Positions 6,787 through 13,283 of a stretch of 14,755 nt of DNA are shown piece by piece. The notes under the pieces were generated by a model. It was not told the origin of the DNA. It did not search any database and saw nothing but the letters and a program-made list of their open reading frames with translations. Within the stretch, counting starts at the first letter, position 1. The number at the start of each line of letters is the position of its first letter. The position numbers were made by a program, and so were the translations under genes. The DNA lies in assembly GCA_945869365.1 (NCBI GenBank), contig CAMBOW010000046.1, forward strand, positions 1-14,755. The letters are read 5' to 3'. Source of the stretch: Flavobacterium psychrophilum. Lineage in GTDB: Bacteria > Bacteroidota > Bacteroidia > Flavobacteriales > Flavobacteriaceae.

Positions 6787-7172
6787 TGGGAGTTATTCAC
6801 AAAATCGGTAGAAGAAAAACCGCTGTTGCGCGTGTGTATGTTTCTGAAGGAACAGGTAAAATCACCGTAAACAAAAAAGAATTTGCAACCTACTTTCCAA
6901 CGGCTACTTTACAATACAAAGTATTACAACCGATGTCTATGACAGAGAACGTAAACAACTATGATGTAAAAGTAAACGTGTACGGAGGTGGTTCAACTGG
7001 TCAAGCAGAAGCTGTTCGTATGGCTTTGGCACGTGTAATGTGCGAAGTTGGCGAAGGAAACAGAGCAATCTTGAAACCAGAAGGGTTATTAACCAGAGAC
7101 CCAAGAATGGTAGAGCGTAAAAAATTCGGTCAGAAAAAAGCGAGAAAGAGATTCCAATTCTCGAAACGTTAA
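6786..7172 (+). CDS. rpsI: Small-subunit ribosomal protein S9 (uS9)
   Basis: The 128-aa product starts GVIHKIGRRKTAVARVYV and ends RKKFGQKKARKRFQFSKR. This C-terminal basic tail ending SKR reaches the peptidyl-tRNA in the P site and is intact. The central GGGSTGQAEAVRMALAR and LLTRDPRMVERKK are standard S9 signatures. The start codon overlaps the rplM stop by one base. It is followed by a 225-bp gap before rpsB that contains a possible promoter and repeats. Confidence 0.98.
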   Translation: MGVIHKIGRRKTAVARVYVSEGTGKITVNKKEFATYFPTATLQYKVLQPMSMTENVNNYDVKVNVYGGGSTGQAEAVRMALARVMCEVGEGNRAILKPEGLLTRDPRMVERKKFGQKKARKRFQFSKR

Positions 7173-7262
7173 TCGGCATATTTTTTCGATTTTCATTCGA
7201 AATTTATTGAGTAAAAACAACTGCGCTGATTTAATGTCAGCCTAATTAACAAAAAGTTATTG

Positions 7263-7293
7263 TTGCTCCCAGTAAAATGGGAACTTAGTTTAG
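7263..7293 (+). promoter_or_regulatory. Possible rpsB-tsf promoter with an inverted repeat between its boxes
   Basis: TTG at 7263-7265, a 20-bp spacer and TAGTTTAG at 7286-7293 (one mismatch to TAnnTTTG) could form a promoter for rpsB-tsf. The spacer holds the inverted repeat TCCCA (7267-7271), six bases, TGGGA (7278-7282). This could be an operator, or in read-through mRNA a small hairpin. Another small stem, GCTGA/TCAGC, is at 7225-7241. Confidence 0.35.
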
Positions 7294-7304
7294 CATCTAA
7301 ATGA

Positions 7305-7353
7305 AGCCTTACGGCAAAAGCTAACAGCCATCAGCTGACAGCTCAACGCTCAA
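7305..7353 (+). repeat. Degenerate heptamer run upstream of rpsB
   Basis: In one 7-bp phase the units read agcctta (7305), cggcaaa (7312, weak), agctaac (7319), agccatc (7326), agctgac (7333), agctcaa (7340) and cgctcaa (7347). The core AGC recurs every 7 bp. The run lies in the 225-bp rpsI-rpsB gap, within what would be the rpsB leader if the promoter at 7263-7293 is used. No opposed arm is seen here. Confidence 0.5.
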
Positions 7354-7397
7354 ACGGAACATTGCTAATTCAACAGAACGTAAACTAGTACAAAAAA

Positions 7398-8276
7398 ATG
7401 GCAAACAAAGTAGAAGTTAAAGAATTACTAGAAGCAGGTGTTCACTTTGGACACATGACTAGAAAATGGGACCCAAACATGGCCCCTTACATTTATATGG
7501 AGCGTAATGGAATTCACATTATCAACCTATACAAAACCGCTGCAAAAATTGAAGAAGCAAGCGAAGCGATGCAAAAAATCGCTGCCTCTGGCCGAAAAAT
7601 TTTATTCGTAGCAACCAAAAAACAAGCAAAAGACATCGTTGCTGAAAAAGCAAAAGCCGCCAACATGCCTTACATCACTGAAAGATGGCCTGGTGGAATG
7701 TTAACCAATTTCGTTACTATTCGTAAAGCTGTGAAAAAAATGGCTTCTATTGATAAAATGAAAAAAGATGGAACATTCATGACGCTTTCTAAGAAAGAGC
7801 GTTTGCAAGTAGATCGTCTTCGTGCAAAATTAGAGAAAAACTTAGGTTCAATCGCCGACATGTCTAGACTCCCAGCGGCTTTGTTCGTAGTAGACATTAA
7901 AGCAGAACACATCGCGATAAAAGAAGCACAAAAATTAAACATTCCAGTTTTCGCCATGGTTGATACCAATTCGGATCCACGTGAAGTAGATTACGTAATT
8001 CCAGCCAATGATGATGCTTCCAAATCAATCGAAAAAATCTTATCTCTTGTAACTGCTGCCGTTATCGACGGGCTTTCCAACCGAAATGCCGAAGGAGATG
8101 CTGCGCCAGAAATGGAAGCTGAAGCAACAGAAGAAGAAGTTACTGTTGCAGAAGTTGTAGCAGAAGCCGCTGCAGAAGAAGTAGTAGCAGAAGAAGTAGT
8201 AGCAGAAGCTGCTGTTGAGCCTGCCGCTGAAAGCGCTCCCGAAACTACTGAAGAAGCAACTACAACTGAAGAATAA
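7398..8276 (+). CDS. rpsB: Small-subunit ribosomal protein S2 (uS2)
   Basis: Residues 1 to about 232 are a standard S2: LLEAGVHFGHMTRKWDPNM (10-28), IINLYKT, ILFVATKKQAKDIV, ERWPGGMLTNF, LPAALFVVDI and PVFAMVDTNSDP. The rest, about 60 residues, is a tail almost entirely of Ala, Glu, Val and Thr, with two in-frame AEEVV copies. Glu/Ala-rich S2 tails are common in Bacteroidota, and the tail is probably disordered and dispensable for the fold. S2 binds late to the 30S platform and in many bacteria controls its own operon. The pair rpsB-tsf is conserved. The gap before tsf is 119 bp and holds a repeat array. Confidence 0.98.
   Translation: MANKVEVKELLEAGVHFGHMTRKWDPNMAPYIYMERNGIHIINLYKTAAKIEEASEAMQKIAASGRKILFVATKKQAKDIVAEKAKAANMPYITERWPGGMLTNFVTIRKAVKKMASIDKMKKDGTFMTLSKKERLQVDRLRAKLEKNLGSIADMSRLPAALFVVDIKAEHIAIKEAQKLNIPVFAMVDTNSDPREVDYVIPANDDASKSIEKILSLVTAAVIDGLSNRNAEGDAAPEMEAEATEEEVTVAEVVAEAAAEEVVAEEVVAEAAVEPAAESAPETTEEATTTEE
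8172..8201 (+). repeat. 15-bp in-frame tandem duplication in the rpsB tail
   Basis: Two exact copies of a 15-bp unit (8172-8186 and 8187-8201) encode AEEVV twice (residues 259-268), and a third copy begins at 8202 before diverging. The length is a multiple of three, so gain or loss of a unit would keep the frame. Confidence 0.8.
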
Positions 8277-8280
8277 ATCA

Positions 8281-8363
8281 ATTTTAAATTCCAAATTTTA
8301 AATTCCAAATTCCAAAAACAACTTAATTCAGGTCTGTTACATTTGGGATTTGAAGATTGGAAT
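8281..8363. repeat. Degenerate heptamer array in two opposed arms between rpsB and tsf
   Basis: Five consecutive 7-bp units occupy 8281-8315: attttaa, attccaa, attttaa, attccaa, attccaa. After a 27-nt spacer, three units at 8343-8363 run on the opposite strand (atcccaa, tcttcaa, attccaa when read on the minus strand). The outermost right unit is the exact complement of three of the left ones, so the intergenic RNA can form alternative registers of a long imperfect hairpin. It lies inside an operon and lacks a following T-run, so it is not an ordinary terminator. Confidence 0.75.
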
Positions 8364-8395
8364 TTTTACTTTAAACATTAAATAAATTATATAGT

Positions 8396-9220
8396 ATGGC
8401 TACAATTACAGCTGCAGACGTAAATAAATTAAGAACAATCACAGGCGCAGGTATGATGGACTGCAAAAAAGCCTTGGTAGAATCAGACGGTGATTTTGAT
8501 TTAGCAATCGAAAATCTTCGTAAAAAAGGACAAAAAGTAGCCGCAAACCGTTCGGACAGAGAATCTATAGAAGGTGCGGTGATCGCGGTGGTGAATGCCG
8601 ACAAAACAGAAGGTGTTGTAATTGCGTTAAATTGCGAAACAGACTTCGTGGGGAAAAACGAATCCTTTGTAAAATTGGCACAAGAATTGGCTGAATTGGC
8701 TATCAATTTTGACACTAAAGATGCATTCATGGCTGCTCCTTTTCAAAGTATTACAGTTGCCGAAAAATTGATCGAGCAAACTGGTGTTATTGGAGAAAAA
8801 ATTGAAATCGGTGCATTCGAAAAATTGAACGGAACATTTGTAGGGTCATACATCCACGCAGGCAATAAAATTGCTACTTTGGTTTCTTTATCTGCTGCTG
8901 TTGCAGGAGCCGACGAAGTTTCTAGAAACGTAGCCATGCAAGCTGCGGCGATGAACCCAATCGCTTTAAACGAAGCGGGTGTTGATGCCGAAATCATTGC
9001 CAAAGAAATTGAAATTGCCAAAGACATGTTGCGTCAAGAAGGAAAACCTGAGGCCATGATCGAAAATATTGCTAAAGGTAAATTAGGACGTTTCTTTAAA
9101 GACAACACCTTGGTAAACCAAGATTACATTAAAGACAGCTCGATGAGTGTAGCCAATTATGTAAAATCGGTTGATGCAAACTTAGTTGTGACTGGATTTA
9201 AAAGAGCGGCTCTAGGTTAA
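8396..9220 (+). CDS. tsf: Translation elongation factor Ts
   Basis: The 274-aa product has the N-terminal UBA-like domain (ITAADVNKLRTITGAGMMDC, then ALVESDGDFDLAIENLRKKG, residues 4-45), followed by the core with the nucleotide-exchange signature TDFVGKN (82-88), whose Asp and Phe insert into EF-Tu. The later segments VAMQAAAMNP and DYIKDSSMSVANYV are also family-typical. It is the GDP/GTP exchange factor for EF-Tu. It is the last gene of the ribosomal cluster and is followed 22 bp later by a strong intrinsic terminator. No internal promoter with a good -7 box was seen in the rpsB-tsf gap. Confidence 0.98.
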   Translation: MATITAADVNKLRTITGAGMMDCKKALVESDGDFDLAIENLRKKGQKVAANRSDRESIEGAVIAVVNADKTEGVVIALNCETDFVGKNESFVKLAQELAELAINFDTKDAFMAAPFQSITVAEKLIEQTGVIGEKIEIGAFEKLNGTFVGSYIHAGNKIATLVSLSAAVAGADEVSRNVAMQAAAMNPIALNEAGVDAEIIAKEIEIAKDMLRQEGKPEAMIENIAKGKLGRFFKDNTLVNQDYIKDSSMSVANYVKSVDANLVVTGFKRAALG

Positions 9221-9242
9221 TTACAATTCACTATAGCTTTTT

Positions 9243-9275
9243 AAAAACACCTTCTTCATCGAAGGTGTTTTTTTT
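9243..9275 (+). terminator. Intrinsic terminator after tsf
   Basis: AACACCTTC and GAAGGTGTT form a perfect stem, extended by A-T pairs to 12 bp (9243-9254 with 9261-9272), with a 6-nt loop TTCATC and an uninterrupted T-run. It ends the ribosomal operon. Confidence 0.93.
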
Positions 9276-9310
9276 ATAAAATTAGTGTTATATTTTTTCG
9301 GCAAAATTTA

Positions 9311-9343
9311 TACTGGTAGTTATTTTTACTATACTTGTAGTTA
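9311..9343 (+). promoter_or_regulatory. Direct repeats spaced 21 bp upstream of the beta-barrel gene
   Basis: TACTGGTAGTTA (9311-9322) and TACTTGTAGTTA (9332-9343) match at 11 of 12 positions with a 21-bp period, two helical turns, so a dimeric factor could bind both on one DNA face. The 9-bp cores separated by 12 bp resemble the layout of LytTR-type response regulator sites. A -7-like TATACTTG (9330-9337) overlaps the second copy. Confidence 0.4.
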
Positions 9344-9377
9344 GAAATCAAAAAAAGTTAAATCAAATTATTTTACT

Positions 9378-9962
9378 ATGAAAAAAATTGTTTTGTTCTT
9401 AGGTATTTTATTTTGTGTGCAAACCAACGCACAAAGTTCTAAACGCGAAGAAGGAATTGTAATTGGGGTGAAAGGCGGATTAAACATGTCAAACTTTATG
9501 GGTGACGTGGAAGATCAAGGCATGCGTACCAGTATCCATTTGGGTTTATTGGCCGAGATTATTGTGTCTGACAAATTTTCTGTACAACCTGAATTGTTGT
9601 ATTCTGGACAAGGTTCTACCTATACCGGTCCAAACCCAGGATTTGCCAGAATCAAATTAGATTACTTAACGGTACCCGTTTTGGGCAAATTTGGGCTAAC
9701 TGACAAATTGAGCTTTGAAGCAGGACCACAATTGGGTTTATTGCTTTCTTCCAAATTAAAAACCAACGATTCAAACAACAAGATTGAGGGCGTTAAAACC
9801 TTAGACTTCGGTTTGAATGCAGGTTTAGAATACGAATTAGGTAGCGGCGTAATCTTTCAAGGTCGTTACAATCTAGGACTTACGGATACAGGCTTAACTG
9901 GAGATTCAAATAAAAGAGCCAGTAACTCGGTAATTCAATTTTCTGTAGGCTACTTGTTCTAG
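9378..9962 (+). CDS. Outer-membrane beta-barrel protein (PorT/OmpW-like small barrel)
   Basis: The 194-aa product has a signal peptide ending TNA|QSS (cleavage after about residue 18). The mature part is a succession of amphipathic strands with Gly and aromatic residues: GIVIGVKGGLNMSNF, SIHLGLLAEI, FSVQPELLYS, IKLDYLTVPVLGKFGL, LSFEAGPQLGLLLS, TLDFGLNAGLEYELG and VIQFSVGYLF. It ends in Phe, the outer-membrane insertion signal read by the BAM complex. This pattern fits the eight-stranded porin-family domain abundant in Bacteroidota. The specific role is unknown. It lies 45 bp upstream of the next exported-protein gene with no terminator between, so the two may be cotranscribed. A direct-repeat pair at 9311-9343 may control it. 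Confidence 0.82.
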   Translation: MKKIVLFLGILFCVQTNAQSSKREEGIVIGVKGGLNMSNFMGDVEDQGMRTSIHLGLLAEIIVSDKFSVQPELLYSGQGSTYTGPNPGFARIKLDYLTVPVLGKFGLTDKLSFEAGPQLGLLLSSKLKTNDSNNKIEGVKTLDFGLNAGLEYELGSGVIFQGRYNLGLTDTGLTGDSNKRASNSVIQFSVGYLF

Positions 9963-10007
9963 CCTTAAAACCAAACTGAACAAAAAACTCAAAAATGAAA
10001 ACCAAAA

Positions 10008-11237
10008 ATGAAAAAACTAATTTTAATTACACTGAGCGCAGTATTGTGTTCTTCTGTGCTTTTGGCTCAGGATAGCCAAAAAGAAATGAAGGAAACCAAG
10101 TACAGACGTAGCTCTTTGCACACCATCTTGATTGAATCTTCTGGCTTTCCTAAAAAAGATCAAGTAATCAATGCCTATTATGGTGCGCCTTTTCCAGACA
10201 AATACGACAACCACAACATTGGAGCAAAATCATTTAATCCTGCCAAATATTCTACTGATACCGTAGAATCTAAAACACCAGAAGTAATTGAAAAATACTT
10301 CAAAGACGAGCAAATTGCCAAAAAAATGGTCGCCAAATGGTTCAACCGCCAAGCTGATGGCAATTTTGATTATAGCCTAATTAGTGAGCGTGGAGCTTTT
10401 AATGCTTCGTTCTTGGATTCCAAAACAGCAGCAGCTTCAAGTGATGGAAAATACTTGTTGCAAGCAGCAGGATTTGAGTTAATCAACAATACGTTTGTGG
10501 TAGTTTCTACGATGAAGTTCGATGAAAACGAACCCATTGCGAGAGGGATTCGTGATGTTGCTATTTTAGCCGCACAAAACGCTCCCGGGTTGTTGCGTAT
10601 GGGGATCGAAAAAGCAGCTGAAATTGCCTACAACAAAGGAAAAGAAGGCTACTCGGTTTGGACGACTTCTTACTTGTATAAATTGAAATGGGATGACGCA
10701 ACTCAAGGGTCATTCTTTCAAGACATGTATGGGGAGAAAGAGGATAAGTCAATGACTCCTGCTAAAAAAGCCTTATTTGATAAGAACACTGATTTGTTTC
10801 AAATGGAATATGTAGGTGCGCAAAAATCAACCACGTTGGTTACTTTCTCTTTGAAAGTAAAAAGAACCGAAGACCAAATCATCAACCTTTCGGTTACACG
10901 TAACATCGAGAAAGTATTTGCCAAATTGCAAAAGAACTACGATGTGTTTAAACCTAAAGTTCCGTTGTATACTGGAGAACCAATCACCGCAAAAATTGGG
11001 ATGAAAGAAGGTCTAGAAGATGGCGACAAATTTGAAGTGTTGGAAGCTGTTATGGACCAAAAGACTGGAAAAATTGAATACAAAAGCATTGGAACCATCA
11101 AAGTGGATGGCGACAAAATTTGGGACAACCGTTTCAATTTGGGCGACGAAGCCCCAGCTGAAGGCGCTTTAGACAGAACAACATTCAAAGGAGGAAAAAA
11201 ATTCTACCCAGGCTTGTTGATTCGTCAACTTAAATAA
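10008..11237 (+). CDS. Exported protein of unknown function, 409 aa
   Basis: A signal peptide (MKKLILITLSAVL, cleavage about LLA|QDS after residue 20) leads into a mature protein without cysteines. The mature N-terminus has YRRSSLHTILIESSG (32-46) and PFPDKYDNHNIGAKSFNP (61-78), sequence types I recall from uncharacterised Bacteroidota proteins. Residues 180-215 are a helix-rich stretch (DVAILAAQNAPGLLRMGIEK). The C-terminal 80 residues look like a separate beta-rich module: ITAKIGMKEGLEDGDKFEVL (326-345), IKVDGDKIWDNRF and KFYPGLLIRQ. The KEGL-x-x-GDKFEV pattern loosely resembles the C-terminal domain of FlgT-like envelope proteins. It is probably periplasmic or attached to the outer membrane. 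It may be cotranscribed with the barrel gene before it; a terminator-like hairpin follows it. Confidence 0.85.
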   Translation: MKKLILITLSAVLCSSVLLAQDSQKEMKETKYRRSSLHTILIESSGFPKKDQVINAYYGAPFPDKYDNHNIGAKSFNPAKYSTDTVESKTPEVIEKYFKDEQIAKKMVAKWFNRQADGNFDYSLISERGAFNASFLDSKTAAASSDGKYLLQAAGFELINNTFVVVSTMKFDENEPIARGIRDVAILAAQNAPGLLRMGIEKAAEIAYNKGKEGYSVWTTSYLYKLKWDDATQGSFFQDMYGEKEDKSMTPAKKALFDKNTDLFQMEYVGAQKSTTLVTFSLKVKRTEDQIINLSVTRNIEKVFAKLQKNYDVFKPKVPLYTGEPITAKIGMKEGLEDGDKFEVLEAVMDQKTGKIEYKSIGTIKVDGDKIWDNRFNLGDEAPAEGALDRTTFKGGKKFYPGLLIRQLK

Positions 11238-11248
11238 AAATTTTACAG

Positions 11249-11282
11249 CCATTCCTTTGTTTCGGCAAGGGAATGGTTTTTT
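11249..11282 (+). terminator. Terminator-like hairpin between the 409-aa gene and the four-gene cluster
   Basis: CCATTCCTTTG (11249-11259) pairs with CAAGGGAATGG (11266-11276) over 11 bp including one G-U pair, with a TTTCGG loop and a following run of six T. The next ATG is only 23 bp beyond the T-run and no promoter is evident in between, so it may act as a partial terminator that lowers expression of the downstream genes. Confidence 0.8.
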
Positions 11283-11305
11283 ATTAATTCTAAAACAAAA
11301 CAAAA

Positions 11306-11815
11306 ATGAAACAAGTAGTATTTACCCTTTTGGCTGTTGTAGCTTTTGCATTTAATGCAAATGCTCAAGCGAAGAAAAAAGCAGATAAAGACACCAAAAA
11401 CTGGCGTTATGAAATTGAAGCCGTTCAGCAAGGAGTTGCCGGAACGTATTTGATTAAAGTATGGTCGTATTCTAAAAAACCAGATGTGGCTATTGATCAA
11501 GCCAAAAAGAATGCCGTACACGGAATTATCTTTAGAGGATATGCTGGAACAGATCGTGTTCCTGGTCAATCTCCTTTAACAAGCAATCCAAACATCGAAG
11601 AAGAAAAAGCCGATTTTTTTGACGCGTTTTTCGCCGATGGTGGGAAATATATGAAATTTGTATCGTTGACCAACGACGGGGCTGTAGCGGCCGAAGACCG
11701 AATGAAAGTAGGCAAAGAATACAAAATAGGTGTTTTAATTTCTGTACGTAAAGAAGAATTGCGTAAAGACTTAGAAAATGCTGGAATTATTAAAGGATTG
11801 TCTGCAGGATTTTAA
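11306..11815 (+). CDS. Small exported protein, paralog A of an adjacent pair
   Basis: The 169-aa product has a signal peptide cleaved at about ANA|QAK (after residue 20). The mature domain has a strand-rich start (WRYEIEAVQQGVAGTYLIKVW), a helix with VAIDQAKKNAVHGIIFRG (61-78), and a conserved block FFDAFFADGGKYMKFVSL (104-121), ending in a basic helix (VRKEELRKDLENAGIIK). It shares QAKKNA, IF-x-G and AFF-x-DGG-x-Y-x-x-FVSL with the next gene. The helix with Ala/Lys spacing recalls LPP20 or FlgT N-terminal alpha/beta domains, a weak resemblance only. It has an A-rich leader and no Shine-Dalgarno site. It is first in a four-gene run with gaps of 11, 9 and 14 bp. Confidence 0.85.
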   Translation: MKQVVFTLLAVVAFAFNANAQAKKKADKDTKNWRYEIEAVQQGVAGTYLIKVWSYSKKPDVAIDQAKKNAVHGIIFRGYAGTDRVPGQSPLTSNPNIEEEKADFFDAFFADGGKYMKFVSLTNDGAVAAEDRMKVGKEYKIGVLISVRKEELRKDLENAGIIKGLSAGF

Positions 11816-11826
11816 TACAAAACAAA

Positions 11827-12309
11827 ATGAAAAAATTAATTGCAACTTTAGTCGTGTTAGTGCTTACGATAAGTGCTACTGCTCAGAAAAAAACAGCTGG
11901 GTATTACTCCTACAAAACAGAATGTATGGGAGTAGAATTAGACGGTTCTCAAACCTTGAAAGCATGGGGTAACGGAAGAAATCGTGCCGATGCAGTGGAA
12001 CAAGCCAAAAAGAATGCGATGCGTGATGTAATTTTTAATGGCATCCGCGAAGGCAAACAAGAGTGCAATCAAAAACCGATTGTATTTGAAGTAAATGCAC
12101 AAGAAAAATACGAAGATTATTTTAACGCTTTCTTTTCTGATGGTGGTGAATACAAAAACTTTGTTTCCCTTCGTGACGAGCGAATTGGCAATAAATTGAG
12201 CCGCGACCGTAAAAAAACGTCTGAAAGTGTAACCAATGGGTTGGTAGTTCGTGTTTTACGTGCCGAATTAAAAGCCAAATTGATTGCTGACAACATTATT
12301 AAACAATAA
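11827..12309 (+). CDS. Small exported protein, paralog B of an adjacent pair
   Basis: The 160-aa product has a signal peptide cleaved at about ATA|QKK (after residue 19). It is a diverged duplicate of the preceding gene: AVEQAKKNAMRDVIFNG (56-72) and YFNAFFSDGGEYKNFVSL (98-115) align with the equivalent parts of paralog A, and both end in a basic helix with IIK. Unlike paralog A it has two cysteines in the mature part (Cys33 and Cys80), which could form a disulfide in the periplasm. The two genes are 11 bp apart. Function is unknown; keeping both copies suggests a heteromeric complex, which is inference. Confidence 0.85.
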   Translation: MKKLIATLVVLVLTISATAQKKTAGYYSYKTECMGVELDGSQTLKAWGNGRNRADAVEQAKKNAMRDVIFNGIREGKQECNQKPIVFEVNAQEKYEDYFNAFFSDGGEYKNFVSLRDERIGNKLSRDRKKTSESVTNGLVVRVLRAELKAKLIADNIIKQ

Positions 12310-12318
12310 TCAAAACAT

Positions 12319-13269
12319 ATGAAAATTAATTTTAAATATTTAATCGTCTCTCTTTTTGCTTTAGTAGCAGTTGAATCATTTGCTCAAGCAAAAAAACCAC
12401 TCATTATGGTAGTACCTAGCGACAACTGGTGTATCACTAATGGTTTTTTTATGGAATTTGACAACCAAGGTTCCAAAATGAAAATTTCTGATTACAAACG
12501 TGCGGTACAAGAAAATACCGAATTGACGTTGGTCATGAATAAATTAGGTGAATTAATGGCTGCCCGTGGGTTTCAATTGAAATCGTTGGAGCAAACCTTG
12601 AAGTCTATTGAGTCAGAAGCAGCTGAAAACGCAATGACTACTAGTAAAACAGGTGCTGGCGTGAGCGAAAGCCCAGTTGACAAATTGAAAAGTGTAGCCA
12701 AAGCTGATATTTGGATGCAAATCAACTGGAAAATCAATTCATTTGGTCCTAAAAAATCAGTGACCTTTGATTTGGCTGGTTTTGATGCCTACACCGACAA
12801 AAACGTGGCGGGCGCTTCTGGAACTGGAAATGACTTAATTGGTGCTCCACTACCGGTAATGTTAGAAACTGCCGTTTTATCTCACTTGGATAACTTTAAT
12901 GGATTGCTTCAAAAACACTTCGAAGATATGTTTGAGAACGGTAGAGAAGTAACCATGAGAATTAAAAAATTCGATTCGTTTGAAGGAGATTTAGAATCAG
13001 AATACGAAGGGGAAGAATTGGGTTCAATCATTGAGAAATGGGTTTCTGACAACACCGTTAAAGGCCGATTCAGCACTACTGAATCATCTGAGAACAAAAT
13101 GTATTTTGAGCAAATTCGTATTGCCTTAATGGATGCCACCGGGAAAGCACAAGATACCCGTGGATGGGCTAAAGGCTTACAAAAATTCTTAAAAGAAAAA
13201 TACCAAATCACGGCTAAACTAACCATGAAAGGATTAGGTCAAGCCTCAATTGTAATTGGAGAAAAATAA
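12319..13269 (+). CDS. Exported protein of a Bacteroidota-specific uncharacterised family (DUF6175-like)
   Basis: The 316-aa product has a signal peptide cleaved at about SFA|QAK (after residue 22). The mature start KKPLIMVVPSDNWC (25-38) is the hallmark I associate with a Bacteroidota family of unknown function (I believe DUF6175, from memory and unverified). Other notable parts are GFQLKSLEQTLKSIE (84-98), a low-complexity linker near 99-120, AKADIWMQINWKINSFGPKK (127-146), DLAGFDAYTDKNV (151-163) and HFEDMFENGREVTMRIKKFDS (200-220). Alternating strands and helices in the first half suggest an alpha/beta fold of the kind seen in CsgG- or LpoB-like envelope proteins, but no catalytic motif is visible. 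It lies 9 bp after paralog B and 14 bp before the last cluster gene. Confidence 0.85.
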   Translation: MKINFKYLIVSLFALVAVESFAQAKKPLIMVVPSDNWCITNGFFMEFDNQGSKMKISDYKRAVQENTELTLVMNKLGELMAARGFQLKSLEQTLKSIESEAAENAMTTSKTGAGVSESPVDKLKSVAKADIWMQINWKINSFGPKKSVTFDLAGFDAYTDKNVAGASGTGNDLIGAPLPVMLETAVLSHLDNFNGLLQKHFEDMFENGREVTMRIKKFDSFEGDLESEYEGEELGSIIEKWVSDNTVKGRFSTTESSENKMYFEQIRIALMDATGKAQDTRGWAKGLQKFLKEKYQITAKLTMKGLGQASIVIGEK

Positions 13270-13283
13270 AAAATTAACTACTT

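Noticed and set aside
7184..7202. Small hairpin after rpsI as a terminator
   Set aside because: The stem TTTCGA/TCGAAA has only 6 bp, mostly A-T, with a poor T-run, too weak to call.
7991..8308. Minus-strand open frames of 84 and 105 codons opposite the end of rpsB
   Set aside because: They are mirror images of the Ala/Glu-rich S2 tail (Ser/Ala/Thr or Cys/Phe-rich) with no family motif; rpsB itself is certain.
9994..10007. Upstream ATG at 9994 as start of the 409-aa gene
   Set aside because: It is out of frame with the gene (14 bp before the ATG at 10008), and the signal peptide begins at 10008.
10008..10070. Possible lipoprotein signal (Cys14) in the 409-aa protein
   Set aside because: The residue before Cys is Leu and the hydrophobic core continues past it to LLA|Q, so a signal peptidase I site fits better.
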